Assembly: GCA_023055425.1 (NCBI GenBank)
Contig: JALGPY010000005.1
Coordinates: forward strand, 87,213,495-87,277,494
Length of the DNA: 64,000 bases
From: Linanthus parryae
Taxonomy: Eukaryota; Streptophyta; Magnoliopsida; Ericales; Polemoniaceae
Reading direction: 5' to 3'
The notes under the pieces were generated by a model. It made no database searches. It saw nothing but the letters and a program-made list of their open reading frames with translations, and had not been told where the DNA came from. Shown here piece after piece: positions 43,804 to 54,589 of this stretch. The first letter of the stretch is position 1, and each line of letters begins with the position of its first letter. The translations under genes were made by a program, and so were the position numbers.

Positions 43804-45204
43804 TGAAGAAGAAGAAGAAGGCAGTGGAGACTGCACCAGAGAAACAGAAGGGTATACAAATTGGTAGCCCAAAGAAGCCAAAGAAGAAGGATGACAAAGC
43901 AGACAAGGGAAAATGAACGGAAAAGGTTACAGGGGATGAACTAGAAGATGAAGTAGATGATAAAAATAGAAAAGGCACTGCAGATCTATTCAGAAAAGAA
44001 GAAATCCACTTGTAAGAAATCAGCTCCTGATAGTACATGGTTTATTATGAATGTTGCTAGAGGTCAGTGGCTTGGTCTATTTTCCTCTAGACCATTTGGT
44101 TTCTGTAGTGTTATAAGTATGCCTATGCTACATGGTAGGAATTTGGAATGCATCAAAATGTGGAGGAAAAGTTCTCTTTGGTATATTCTAAATCCTCCAG
44201 AGATATCTTACCCTAGACTCACCAGGTTCTTTTACCTAAACATGAAACAAGTCAAGAAGTCTGCAAGTCTGGTGATTCACTAAGGTTTCTAGCATTGACA
44301 TGGAACTAGATCATGTTGAGTTTGAAAATGTTCTAGCTTGTCCTAAGAGATATGACACCAGTAACTACCTTCCTGAGAGTGAAGACCTGAAACTAGCAAA
44401 TGAAGAGTTCTTTCTACCAAATACTACTACCTCATCTAAACAGTTAACACACTCTGTGCTAACTGTTGAAGCCAAAGTGTTGTTTTCCATTTTTATGAGA
44501 TGTTTGGTACCTCGGGAACACTCAAAGGAAATGGTAACTGACAGGGTGTTGTACTATATGTACTTGGTTATGCATGGGTATGAAATTGATCTTTTACAGC
44601 TGGTGACGGAAGACATGATTTATAGCCAAACCAACCAGAGAAAACACCATTTGCCAACATGCTCACCTTATTCTTCCAACACTTTGAAATTCCAACTGTT
44701 AATGAAGTCAGTGACTACTGGTTTTGGCATGCTTAATGAGAAGACTTTTAAGAAGATTGGTGTGGTGAAAACAAGTGCCAATGTTTGGAAGCTCTACTCT
44801 GATTGGCAGAGGAAGAATTGGGTTCTAAGAAGTTTCTTAAACCCAAATCCTTAACTCCCACTTCCAGCCAAAAACCTCAGTCCCAAGACAACCCGTTGAC
44901 CCTCAAATTTTTGAAAGAACTTCAGATGGATATTGATGAGGTACAGGAGAATCAGCATGGGTTTGACACTGAATTCAGACAGCTGAAGTACATGGTTGAA
45001 AACATGTTCAGGAGCATGACATTGTTTGATGTAGCTGAGGAAGTGTCTCAAGCTGAGAAGAGTACTAAAAAGGCTGAATTAGTAAAGGATCCATCCAGTG
45101 AGCATTCAACTCTAGATAAGACTGCTCAGGTCAAACGAAAAGGCTAACAGGTGGAGGTTGAACATGTGGATGAAGATCAAGATGAAGACAGTCCAGACTC
45201 AGGT
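43804..45204 (+). pseudogene. SIRE-type extra (env-like position) ORF, 5' part
   Basis: A lysine-rich start (KPKKKDDKADKGK near 43870-43910) is followed at 43957-44283 by STWFIMNVARGQWLGLFSSR, LECIKMWRKSSLWYILNPPE and ISYPRLTRFFYLNMK. The frame then shifts and 44300-44854 carries MELDHVEFENVLACPKRYD through to VLYYMYLVMHGYEIDLL. The next frame (44803-45147) is rich in Gln, Glu and Ser, possibly coiled coil, and ends in an acid-rich stretch. It resembles the so-called putative plant transposon protein regions found in retroelement extra ORFs. An envelope role is not shown. It is interrupted by a solo LTR. Confidence 0.6.
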
Positions 45205-48200
45205 TGTGACATCCAACATAATTAAGTTTAATTAGGAATATATTTGATTTATTTTATGATGTTTTGAGCTAATTAAGTTGGATGGTAGAATTCACATATT
45301 GGTTCCTATAATCTTAATTGTGACAATTACTTAATTGTTATGAAATATTAATTCTAGAAAAGTAGTAATGTATGTATGTATTTCTAGTATTTGTAAATTA
45401 TTGCGATAGTATGTATACCTTGCATGTACATCTAGTGTAAGGATTAGACACATAGTTACCTATCACTAGGCAAGCTAGCTATCTATGTATTGTCACGTCA
45501 TGACTACTTGTGTTACACAACAAGCTTATCTCCTCTACACTCTTCCTAGCTATCTTGCTCAATGAATCACATCTTTTAAATGCAATCCCGGATTTGAGAA
45601 AAGAAGCCACAAAAACATGGTCAAAACTTGGTATTTTGCCATATTATGAGTGTAAAACTTGTGGGAGTTGGATACCTATCAACCCTAGAGTCATTTTTAA
45701 ATGTTATTCCACATATTAAACTCAAAACATGATAGCAAGTGTGTCATCTTTTTTTTTGTTCCAAAGTGGCTAGCAATGAGCATACTAGGACAATTCTTGC
45801 AAGCAAGTGTGACAAGACACATGAGAGATGCACCATAACTCTTTTGCATCTTTAAATCTTTGTAGTTCAGCCCATATCCCTCATTTCTCACACTCCCTTG
45901 TCTCTCTAAGAGTCACAAGAAGTCCTTTTCTCTCTCAAATGAAGCTCAACCCGTTTTTGGGCTAAGACCCCCACAAAACACCATCAAAACTTCATATTAT
46001 AGCCTCCAAAGTATGAAAAATTTGTGTCCAAGCTAGATACAACCTTGGTGGGGAGTTTTTCCTTCATCCTACCAAAGAATTGAAGCTTACAATCACTCTT
46101 TTGCTCACAATTCATAATATTTGAGGTAAATTGTTCATCTATTCTTTGATCCTTACATATTCTTGTTTATAGTTTCTATTACAATGGTAGATAATCTAAG
46201 AATGTCCTTGCATGTGTCTATTTTTGTATCTTCTGGTGGATTCATGGGTTCATCCACATTGAGGAAGGTTTAGAAGAAGTTCATGTCTCAAAAGATGAGA
46301 GTTGTCCTTGATTTCCCTATTCCATACTCTTCATCCTTCCAAATCATGTGTTTTTGCTCATCCTTGAAGACTATATGCTGCATATAGACTTGCATGTGTC
46401 TCTTCATTCCTTCTTTGCATATAGATTTCCCTATTCCATACTCGTCATCCTTCCAATTAGTTTCATTCCAAAAAGACGTTTAAATTTTCTGTAATGTGAG
46501 TTTTCGTAAACTTTGTCAGGGCTGGAGAGTGGTTCGGACAGATTGTGTCACCAAAATTTGTGAGGTCATTACTCCCTCATACCAGTTTGTATTTTTCTCT
46601 ATCTTCTATCGAGTTGAAGCTCTGTGTGTCTACTTTCATTTCCAGTTGGATTCATTTCAATATCTATTCTATATCATTTAAAATTCCAGTTTTCGTAAAG
46701 TGTGTCAAATCTGAAAAGTCCGTTTCTCGCCGAGTGGCATGTGCTACTTTGGACAATATTATTCCTTCGTTCATGCAAGTTAGGGGGTCATCATAATTAT
46801 AGAGCGAGGCATATTATGAACCTTATTATTATCATATAGCCACTAGGAATCACTTGAATTGATGTTGCCTGGTCCTTACGTGTTGAATTGTCATTGGTAG
46901 AGCCTCTTTCTTAGCTTTGCCCTTGGATTCTCGTATTAGTAGCTAGTAAGGATTTTATGAGCTAGGAATCGAGGTGAGTACTTACCCAACCCTTTGGTAC
47001 TGCTATTTTCATATATTAACTGGTTATGGGCTATGAGGTGGATATTGTAAAACTTGCGAATGATGGAATGTGTTCTTAATGACTACTTGGTGATTTGTAT
47101 CTTTTAATTGGAGATATAGCCCATGTTTTAAAGCATGTTGATAAATGATATTTGTTAAACTGAAAGTCCATGGTATGCTTTATAAAGTTTTGGCCGAGAT
47201 GGTTGCCTAAATGACACTGTTGGACAGTACCCTAACGGTGGGGGACAATTCACCGGTACAGTACCCTAACGGTTGGGGGATATACACCGGACATTACCCT
47301 CCGCACGGGGAGAATAGACGGGAGGTCGATGCCCTGTCCCAGGGATATAATATGGGATGAGCCGTTAACACGTGCGTTGTCATGACTTGTCGACTATATT
47401 TTCGTCCGAGGTAGCGATTCTACGCAGACTCGCCACATTGATGGCTAAGTGTCACGAATGAGATTTTAATGGCCAAAGTACTTGAATGAATTGAGCCAAT
47501 GGCTCAAAGTGGTGTTGTGGAAGGGGTCGAGGACCCAACTGTTTGAACTAAATGCCTTAAATGTTTACTTGAATGCTTGCTTAAATTATGCTGTTTATAT
47601 TATTCTTTATCTATGTATGAATTGTGAAGCAAGCATGTTTGGAACACGTTGACCATGGCATTTGAAACTTCTATTTATATTGTATATTTGCAAACCTAAC
47701 AAAGGGGTAAGTAGGTGCTCACCAGACTTCACAGTCTGGCCGGTTTTAAATGACCGCTCTTTCAGGTTCTAAGGAGAGGACCGAGCCAAGTAACCAAGCT
47801 GCATAATTTCATTGATCGTATCATGTTGAGAGATGTTTCATGCTTTTGTGCTGGAGTTGTCTAAAATTATCTTTGTTATGTCTACATAGTAGTATGTAGT
47901 ATCTTTCTATGTGTAACTATGGGAGATCTATTATGCACTCGTTAGAGGCCATGTATGGTCGTATTTTGGTAGTGGGAATGTGTAACCCCATGAGGGGATA
48001 TCCCCTGGCTTTTTTAATGGATTATTGGAATTTAATTTATGGATTTTTTTGAATGGATTATGTGTAACCGTGACTGAACCTGAAGGACTTGACTCTAAGA
48101 TCGACGCGTACCATGGAGGATAGAGAAAATTTTGATTCAATTCTCAAAGTTCTATTTCCTTTTTGTGAAAAACAAATAGTTTTGGATATAAGACCCCTTT

Positions 48201-48352
48201 ACATAAGCTTCCGCAATATTTATCAGTTAATCCTTGAATTTCTAATCATTTTCACTCTCATCCTCATGGTACGAGTTAGCCTTGGTGGTGTGTGACGTCT
48301 CGTTTCCGTTTATTTACGTTATTAATCGGGGTCGCGGAAGCGGGGTGCCACA
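45205..48352 (+). mobile_element. Solo LTR, Gypsy (Del/Tekay-like), CAGGT duplication
   Basis: It starts TGTGACATCC and ends GGGGTGCCACA and is 3148 bp long. CAGGT flanks both sides (45200-45204 and 48353-48357), so the ends and target duplication are exact. The long LTR and the start and end words fit Del/Tekay chromoviruses. Inside are repeated phrases such as CAGTACCCTAACGG (about 47226 and 47257) and GATTTCCCTATTCCATACTC (about 46311 and 46425). No internal region remains, consistent with LTR-LTR recombination. Short open frames inside are not conserved genes. Orientation is taken from the end sequences. Confidence 0.9.
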
Positions 48353-48551
48353 CAGGTGTACTGCTCATAGATCTCCAGAAGAAGAAACCTAAGAAGTCTA
48401 CTGTACCAGAGATTGTGACTGCTCCTGATTTTTTGAGGGAGAAGGTGAAAAAGGTGATGACGTGGATGAACAAGAAGAAGAACAGGATGATGAGGAAGAA
48501 AGTCAGGAAGAGGATGCAGAGAAGCAAGGAGATGAAGATCCTACCCCTTAA
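48353..48551 (+). pseudogene. SIRE-type extra ORF, 3' tail
   Basis: It continues directly after the solo LTR. It has a lysine-rich KKKPKKSTVPEIVTAPDF stretch, then in the next frame an extremely acidic tail (DEQEEEQDDEEESQEEDAEK) ending at TAA near 48549. The basic-to-acidic layout parallels the start of the ORF at 43804. Confidence 0.6.
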
Positions 48552-48917
48552 TTCTTGCCTACTCTTTCTTTTCCTATTTCAAGGCCTTGAACTCTGTTCC
48601 AAAGCCTTGAAATTCTTAACTTTCAAAACTTTTACTTTTTATTTTTCCAAACTCTGATCCAACATATCCTCATTCTTTTTTGATGAAAGTCAAAAAGGGG
48701 GAGAAAATTTAGGTTGTTTTACTACATATTTTTTATTAGATGACCTGGTTTTGGTCAGTTAGGATTATCTGCACACTTTGCTGTTTTTCAGTTTAATAAG
48801 TATGATCTTTTGGACATTATGTGATGATTTTATATGGTTATTTATGTGATGTTCAATTGAGTATTTTTTGCATAAGTACAGTATCAAACAGATTGGACGA
48901 CCTTGATTTTGTCTTTC
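48552..48917 (+). other. SIRE 3' untranslated region
   Basis: Non-coding DNA between the extra ORF and the PPT, with TTTCAAGGCCTTGAA at 48577 and CCAAAGCCTTGAAAT at 48599. The words GTCAAAAAGGGGGAGAAAAT near 48690-48710 look like a second purine-rich tract, as SIRE-type elements may have. Confidence 0.5.
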
Positions 48918-48930
48918 ATCAAGGGGGAGA
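48918..48930 (+). other. Polypurine tract of the SIRE-type element
   Basis: ATCAAGGGGGAGA directly precedes the LTR start TTGAAAGTTC, the normal position for plus-strand priming. Confidence 0.75.
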
Positions 48931-50157
48931 TTGAAAGTTCAAAGCAGTTTCAATATTTCAAAGAATTGAAATAGCTAGTCTATTTCAAGGCCTTGAAACA
49001 GCTTTCAAATCCTTGAATCTGACTGAGACTTATAAGCCCGAACTTAGGGGGAGTTTCTGTTTCTGATTGAACTCCTCAACCCCCGTGCTTAATCTATTAT
49101 TACTTGATGATGAAATAAAAACTATTTTTGCTATGTTTAACACTATCTAATCCATCTGGTTGACTCAGTATTTCAGGGAAAGTTTATTTCCTATTTTGCA
49201 GGACTTATTTCCTAACCTGAGTTTTGGAGGGAAGGAATTTATGGGTTGATTTGGTTCTGCAATCAATCTAATGATTATAACAATTTCTCATTATGTTTAT
49301 GGACAAGATCAAATAAATATCCCTGAAGATACTTCGCAACTATCCGTTGGAGAAAACTATTAGAGAAGTCAAAGTTGTTGCCTACAAAATAGGGAAGTTT
49401 GTTGCTAAAAATCTTGAAGATTTGCAGAGCAAATGAGCTGTATATAAAGAGATCAGTTTGAAGCATCAAACACAAAACTCAACGGACAAAATATAGAGAC
49501 TCTCAAACACATTCAAGGATTGCCAAGAAACAAAGAAGCAAATCAAATTCTCAATCCAATTCTCAGAAGAACACTGCACTCTCACAGCAGTTTCATTTCC
49601 TGTGTTCTGTTCATAACTTTATTTGTATATCATTTCATAAAATACTTCTGTTACATTCTCAAGGATTGTTAAAGGTGAACAATAGAGAATTTTTATTTAA
49701 TCAGATAGCTAGAGCAGGTACTAGATAGGTTAGTGAGAACCACAAGCTGTAACAGAGTAAGGTATCTCTCTGTGCTTGAGATCTAGGGCTTAGCTGTTGA
49801 TTAATAAGAACTGAGTTGAAAATCCTACAGGGAGAAGACCCCTGAGGTAGAGACGTAGGTCCAAGTGGACTGAACTATATATATCTTGTGTCTCTTGCAT
49901 TTACTTTTCTATTACAAAGTTAGAACTTTTGCAGCATTCAAAACAGTTTCATTTCAAGGGCTTGAAACTCATTTCAAGGCCTTGAAATAGGCTTATTCTT
50001 CTATTCACTCTAACTATTTTATCCCAAGGTCTTGAAACTCATTTCAAGGCCTTGAATCTTGTTACAAATCTTTTGAAACCACTAATCTTGCAAAGTTTAG
50101 CAAAATTCTTCATACTCTATTCAACCCCCCCCCCCCTTCAAGAGTATTGATCTTGCA
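48931..50157 (+). mobile_element. 3' LTR of the SIRE-type element
   Basis: About 1.2 kb from (T)TGAAAGTTC to TCTTGCA. TTTCAAGGCCTTGAAA palindromes are at 48983, 49952, 49972, 50023 and 50042. TATATATATCTTGTGTC near 49880 may be promoter-related. The end ATTCAACCCCCC followed by TTC-AGAGTATTGATC is typical for SIRE-like LTRs. A run of 14 C interrupts it. The exact right edge is uncertain by a few bases. Confidence 0.65.
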
Positions 50158-50713
50158 TTTCTACCTACTTTACACCCCTTCACACTTGTACTATACTTGT
50201 ATTGTCATTTTGTGTTCTTAAGTCTCACAAACTTTGAAGTTTAGTTGTTCAAGTGAACAACAAAGAAGTTCTTATTGTTTCAACAGATTGTAGCTGAAAC
50301 TAGATAGATTGGGAACTACAAGCTGTATAGGTGAAAGGTAGCTCACTTAAGCTTGAGATCTAGGGCTAAATATGGGTGATTAATAAGAATTTGTGTGAGA
50401 ATCCTGGAGGGATAAGATCCCTCAGGCAGAGACTAGGTCCAATTGTGACTAAACTTTGTAAAATCCTTGTGTTCTTGCTGCTTACTTCTTTTATATTTTC
50501 ATTACAGTCTAAACAGGAAGTTCAAATCTTTGGAGTTTTCCAAATCTCAAAGATTTGAAGCCTCTGTGTTCTGCAATTATATCTCTAGTTTCTCAAATCT
50601 TTTACAAAGCTTTGAGATATCAACTGCATACTCTCTTCAAGTTCTAAAAGACTGTTTTTTTAGCAAAAGTTGACATACTATATTCAACCCCGCCTTCTAG
50701 AGTATTTAGATCA
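50158..50713 (+). mobile_element. Second, diverged SIRE-type LTR fragment
   Basis: It aligns with the 3' half of the preceding LTR: CACAAGCTGT/ACTACAAGCTGT, GCTTGAGATCTAGGGCT, GATTAATAAGAA, and the ending TTCAACCCCGCCTTCTAGAG. Its palindromes differ (CAAAGATTTG-type instead of AAGGCCTT), so it is from another subfamily. It may be an older insertion that the first element hit. Confidence 0.6.
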
Positions 50714-50729
50714 TGTTGATATAATTACA

Positions 50730-51517
50730 TTACAAACTTTCAGACTCCATCACAGATGATACTCGAATCCAATCACCATATAGCTTCTTGACTTGACCCC
50801 CTGCATTAACAACATCTTTCGCCTTCCCACATCATGTTAAATCGTGCCTCAACACGCCACATAATTCACACATATATGGAACCTTTTCGTAACGAAAAAA
50901 GACCCAGGGAACATTACCTTCTGAAAATTCGGATTTTTGCTCCTCTTCTTAACGGCTTTGGAGATCCAGAAGCACCTTCAAGCGTAGTCACCTTCCCTTG
51001 AGAATGCCTTTATCTGGGAGCACGACATCAAGCAAAGAGCCAATTCCTCTTCCAATGTCTCGACCGGTTGCCAAATTCAGCCCATCAAGAGAAGCCCCCA
51101 TACCTGAATCCAAAACATCCCCGTTTTGTAGTCCAGATTCATCATATCGGCCCCCTCTTGCCACTGAGCACCATCATGTTGTTGTTTACCAACCACGGTT
51201 TTCCCGCCATTATCCGGTTAAAATCTTCAATTCTTCCAAAGATAAATTGGAAGAAGCCATCATCGGATTCACCATAAAGTCCTGTGGTTCGTCCCAAATC
51301 ATCGACATCAACTTTTGAACCCCCATACCATTTAAAGGTTTGGAAGTCCAGATTTTTTCCACAAAACTTGGTTTGCAGGTCTCTCTTCCTCGGCCAGAGA
51401 GGTTTTAGAGATAGCAATTTCAGTATCCGCCATGTCGTTGAGGTTCATAGCTATGAAGTCCTCCAAAATTCCATCAGGGCATTCCGTGTTGTTTGTCTGT
51501 GAACTTGCCGAAGCCAT
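50730..51517 (-). pseudogene. LINE ORF1-like (DUF4283 / zf-CCHC_4) remnant
   Basis: On the minus strand a start at 51517 (MASASSQTNN) leads into an acidic N-terminus. After a frameshift near 51340 comes the DUF4283 core (FFQFIFGRIEDFNRIMAGKP then WLVNNNMMVL, about 51270-51165). FWIQVWGL follows near 51105, and after further shifts there is a zinc knuckle-like CELCGVLRHD near 50850-50880 and YGDWIRVSS near 50765-50790. This is the layout of plant L1-type LINE ORF1 proteins, which bind RNA. It is on the opposite strand to the LINE ORF2 at 54590 and is a separate insertion. Confidence 0.75.
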
Positions 51518-51973
51518 GATCGGAGCAAGGAAAAAGAAGAACTGGAGCAACATTACAGAAGAAAAGAAGCAAGAAAACAATAGGAAGAGTTTATGCCGAA
51601 GAGGTAGTTTAAACCTTGATTGGTAGTGATGATGGTCGCAGCGCCGCCTCTAAATAGTCGAGCTCCACAACAAATTTAGCCCCACACCGCCACTACCACG
51701 CCCTAAAGTGGTGGCTAACTGCAAGTAACTGTCCACTTTCTTCCCTGAGACGTGGGTTGTTTTATGAGAAATGTGGTTTGTTTGATGAGAGAGGGGGGAG
51801 CTTTTTTTAACTTCTAAGGTGCAAATAAATTTTAATTTTTACAACAGAAGAACTTTGAAATAGGGAAAAAGAAATTGGTCAGAGATGAGTTAGTTATTAC
51901 TTTTTTATTTTAGTTATTGTTTGGGAGATATGATGACTATTCTTAATTTTAAAATTTCTTTTTTTTAGGACTA
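51518..51973. other. No recognisable gene
   Basis: This is upstream of the LINE ORF1 remnant and may include its 5' UTR (CCGCCTCTAAATAGTCGAGC region). It ends at the Helitron terminus. Confidence 0.4.
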
Positions 51974-52287
51974 CTAGGGGATTGCCCGTGCCCGAGGGCA
52001 CTACCCCAAAAACACGTTTCCTGACTTCTTGTAATGTCATAAATAAAATGAGTATTTTTATCTACAAACATGGGCAAAAAACAAAGACAACATAAATTAT
52101 TGTATTAAATAATCAAAAACAAAGGAAACCCATTTTTTATAATTATGATAAAAGGAGTGGGTAGTTAAATGGGTAGTTAAGTAGTGGGTAGTTAAGGGGT
52201 GGTAGGTGAGATCTAAGGGTTGGGGTTAATTCAATCCAATGGTCTAAAAGACATTTTAAAGTCAACCGTCCTAATTTATAATATAGA
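51974..52287 (-). mobile_element. Small non-autonomous Helitron
   Basis: On the minus strand it starts A/TCTATATTATAAATTAGG (5' end at 52287) and ends with a hairpin GTGCCC-TC-GGGCAC, then GGGCAATCCC and CTAG, followed by T (51974-51977). A TC start, a CTRR end with a hairpin about 10 bases upstream and insertion between A and T are Helitron hallmarks. At 314 bp it has no Rep/helicase. Inside are repeats of GGGTAGTTAA (about 52150-52200). Confidence 0.65.
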
Positions 52288-53540
52288 TTCTCAATATATA
52301 AAGTTGTGGAATTAATAAGTAATATAACAGTCCAACATTTGCATAACATTATACTGGTAGGTATTATTTCCTTTCATTAAATATAAATTTGTAATTACTT
52401 AGGAGTTGCAATTTGACTGGGTAATTTCATGACCATTTTTTCAGTCATGGGTTTTAGAAAACTATGACAATTTTTACATGGATAATATATGATTAATTTT
52501 TACTTGCCCAATTCTTTTTTTCGTCAATTGTTTGTCGAAATACATGATAGTTTTTTCTTATTCTTTTCCAGTTTCATATCAATTTTAATTAATATTTTAC
52601 CAAATAATAATATATATAGAAAATTTTCATAAAATTGAATTTATATGAGCGAAAAATTTAAATCGAACTAATATAGAGTAAGATAAATTTAAATTGAAGA
52701 ACTTGCAAATAGAGAAGGAGTAGCAGAAAATGCTTTGAAATAAAGAAAAAAATTGGTTATAAGTGACGAATGTCGAGGAAAAACAACAATTTTGATATAG
52801 AAAAATTAATTAATTTTTCTTTTTTGTTGGTTGAAATTCAAATAAGCACAATTCATGTTAGTGCATAGCCAATATAAGCTGACTCATGACTGGGCAATTA
52901 CATGACCTATTTTGTTTGTCATGTTTTTTAAAATATATGATAGTACTTACATGGCCAAGTATATGAACTGGTCAATTTTTGCATGGTCAATTCTTGTTTT
53001 ATTTTCGTCAATTATTTTTTACAATACATGATAATTTTTCGTGGTTTTTCCAGTTTCATATCAACATTAGTCAAAACTACACCAAATAATAATTACTATA
53101 GAATGCAAAAATTATTACATAGATTAAAATATATTGGCCAAAGTGAAAATTGGAAGAAATAATCTGAATTTTTATGAATTGAAATTGAAGATGTAGAAAA
53201 TAGAGAGAATTGGACGAAAATGTTTTGAAATGAGTACAAAATTGATTTATCTGCAATGAATGTCGACGAAAAACAACAAAAATTATGAAATAGAAAAACT
53301 AACTATGTTTTTCCTTTATTGATTGTGAATTTTCTTTGAAGATATGAATATGATTACATAGAGTTATGATTTGTATTAATAAGACATAAATATGTAATTA
53401 CGTAGGAGTTACATCATGGCATGGAAAATTACATGAACAATTTTAATCGGTTGAAATCCAAATAAGCACAACACATGCCAATGTCGTAGCAAATATAAAT
53501 TGACACGTGTTATTCTTTGTGCAACCTAAGCACTTTTCTG

Positions 53541-53569
53541 CTTTAATATATAATATTGATAGATATAGA
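53541..53569 (-). mobile_element. Second Helitron 5'-end-like motif
   Basis: The minus strand reads A/TCTATATCTATCAATATTA with AAAGCAGAAAAGTG following, a typical Helitron 5' terminus. It might belong to a longer element ending at the same CTAG (51974) or to another copy. Confidence 0.4.
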
Positions 53570-53608
53570 TTAAAATAAAATGAAAATTGCACAAAATAAT
53601 AATTACTA

Positions 53609-53871
53609 CTCCCTCCGTCCTGCAAAGATAGTCAATTTTTGAACCTACAGCTTTTTTTTGGAAACATGCAAATAATACATCCAACTACATGTTTTTGACA
53701 TGTTATTTCCACTAATATCAGTGATTTTGTTTTCTCCAATACTAGGCGCATTGAATGTGAATGGGTAATATTGGGACTTCATTGTATTTTTTTCTTTGAA
53801 AATGGAAGTGGACAACCATTCTGGGACATACCAAAATAGAAATATGGACTATTGTTACAGGACGGAGGGAG
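53609..53871. mobile_element. Stowaway MITE (Tc1/mariner type)
   Basis: Termini CTCCCTCCGTCC and GGACGGAGGGAG, flanked by TA at 53607-53608 and 53872-53873. At 263 bp, with no transposase, it fits the Stowaway family. It interrupts the third AT-rich repeat at AATTAC/TATAGAAT. Confidence 0.9.
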
Positions 53872-54589
53872 TATAGAATTCAAAAATTATTACATAGATT
53901 AAAATACAATGGTCTATGTGAAAATTGTAAGAGATAATCTGAAGTATGATGAATTGAAATTGAAGAGCTAGCAAATGGAGAAAATTGGACGAGAATGTTT
54001 TGAAATATGGAAAAATTGATTTATTAGCAATGAATGTCGAGGAAAAACAACAAAATTTATGAAATATGAAATGAATAAAGTTTTTTCTTTATTGATTGTG
54101 AATTGTTTTTAAAGATATGAATATGATTGCTTAGGTGTTATGATTTGTTTCTTAAAAAAATGAGTTATGATTTGTATTATATTACATAAATATGTAATTA
54201 CTTAGGAGTTACAACATGACATGGCAATTACATAGACATTTTTTATTGGTTGAAATCAAAATAAGCACAACACATGCCAATGCCATAGCAATAAAAATTG
54301 ACATATGTTGATTATTTTCGTCTATTATTTTTTTCAACACATGATTCATTAGTTTTTTCCAGTTTCATATCACTGTAGTCAAAATTACACCAAATAATAA
54401 TTACTATAGAATGCAAAAATTATTACAGTTTAAAACAATCCAAGTGAAAGTTCGACGAAATGATCTGAAATGTTTTGAATTGAAATTGAAGAGCTTGCAA
54501 ATAGAGAAATTGTTTTGGACGAAATCATCTAACTATCCGGGAAAGACTTTATTGTTGCTTGGTCTCAGATACAGGGATCGATTTATGTG

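Larger units (their letters stand above)
52370..54525 (+). repeat. Four imperfect AT-rich direct repeats (~0.5 kb)
   Basis: Each copy holds CAAATAATAATTACTATAGA, GAATTGAAATTGAAGA, a GGACGAAAATG-like block and AATGTCGAGGAAAAACAACA. Copies lie at about 52370-52860, 52860-53420, 53420-54220 (enlarged by a MITE) and 54220-54525 (truncated). TAATTACTTAGGAGTT starts recur at about 52393, 53395 and 54195. No open frame of note is present. Their origin may be non-coding Helitron or retroelement DNA. Confidence 0.65.

Noticed and set aside
43586..44038. Poly-Glu, poly-Lys, poly-Leu, poly-Phe and poly-Ser frames
   Set aside because: They come from the GAA microsatellite read in different frames. Only the lysine frame connects to a plausible ORF.
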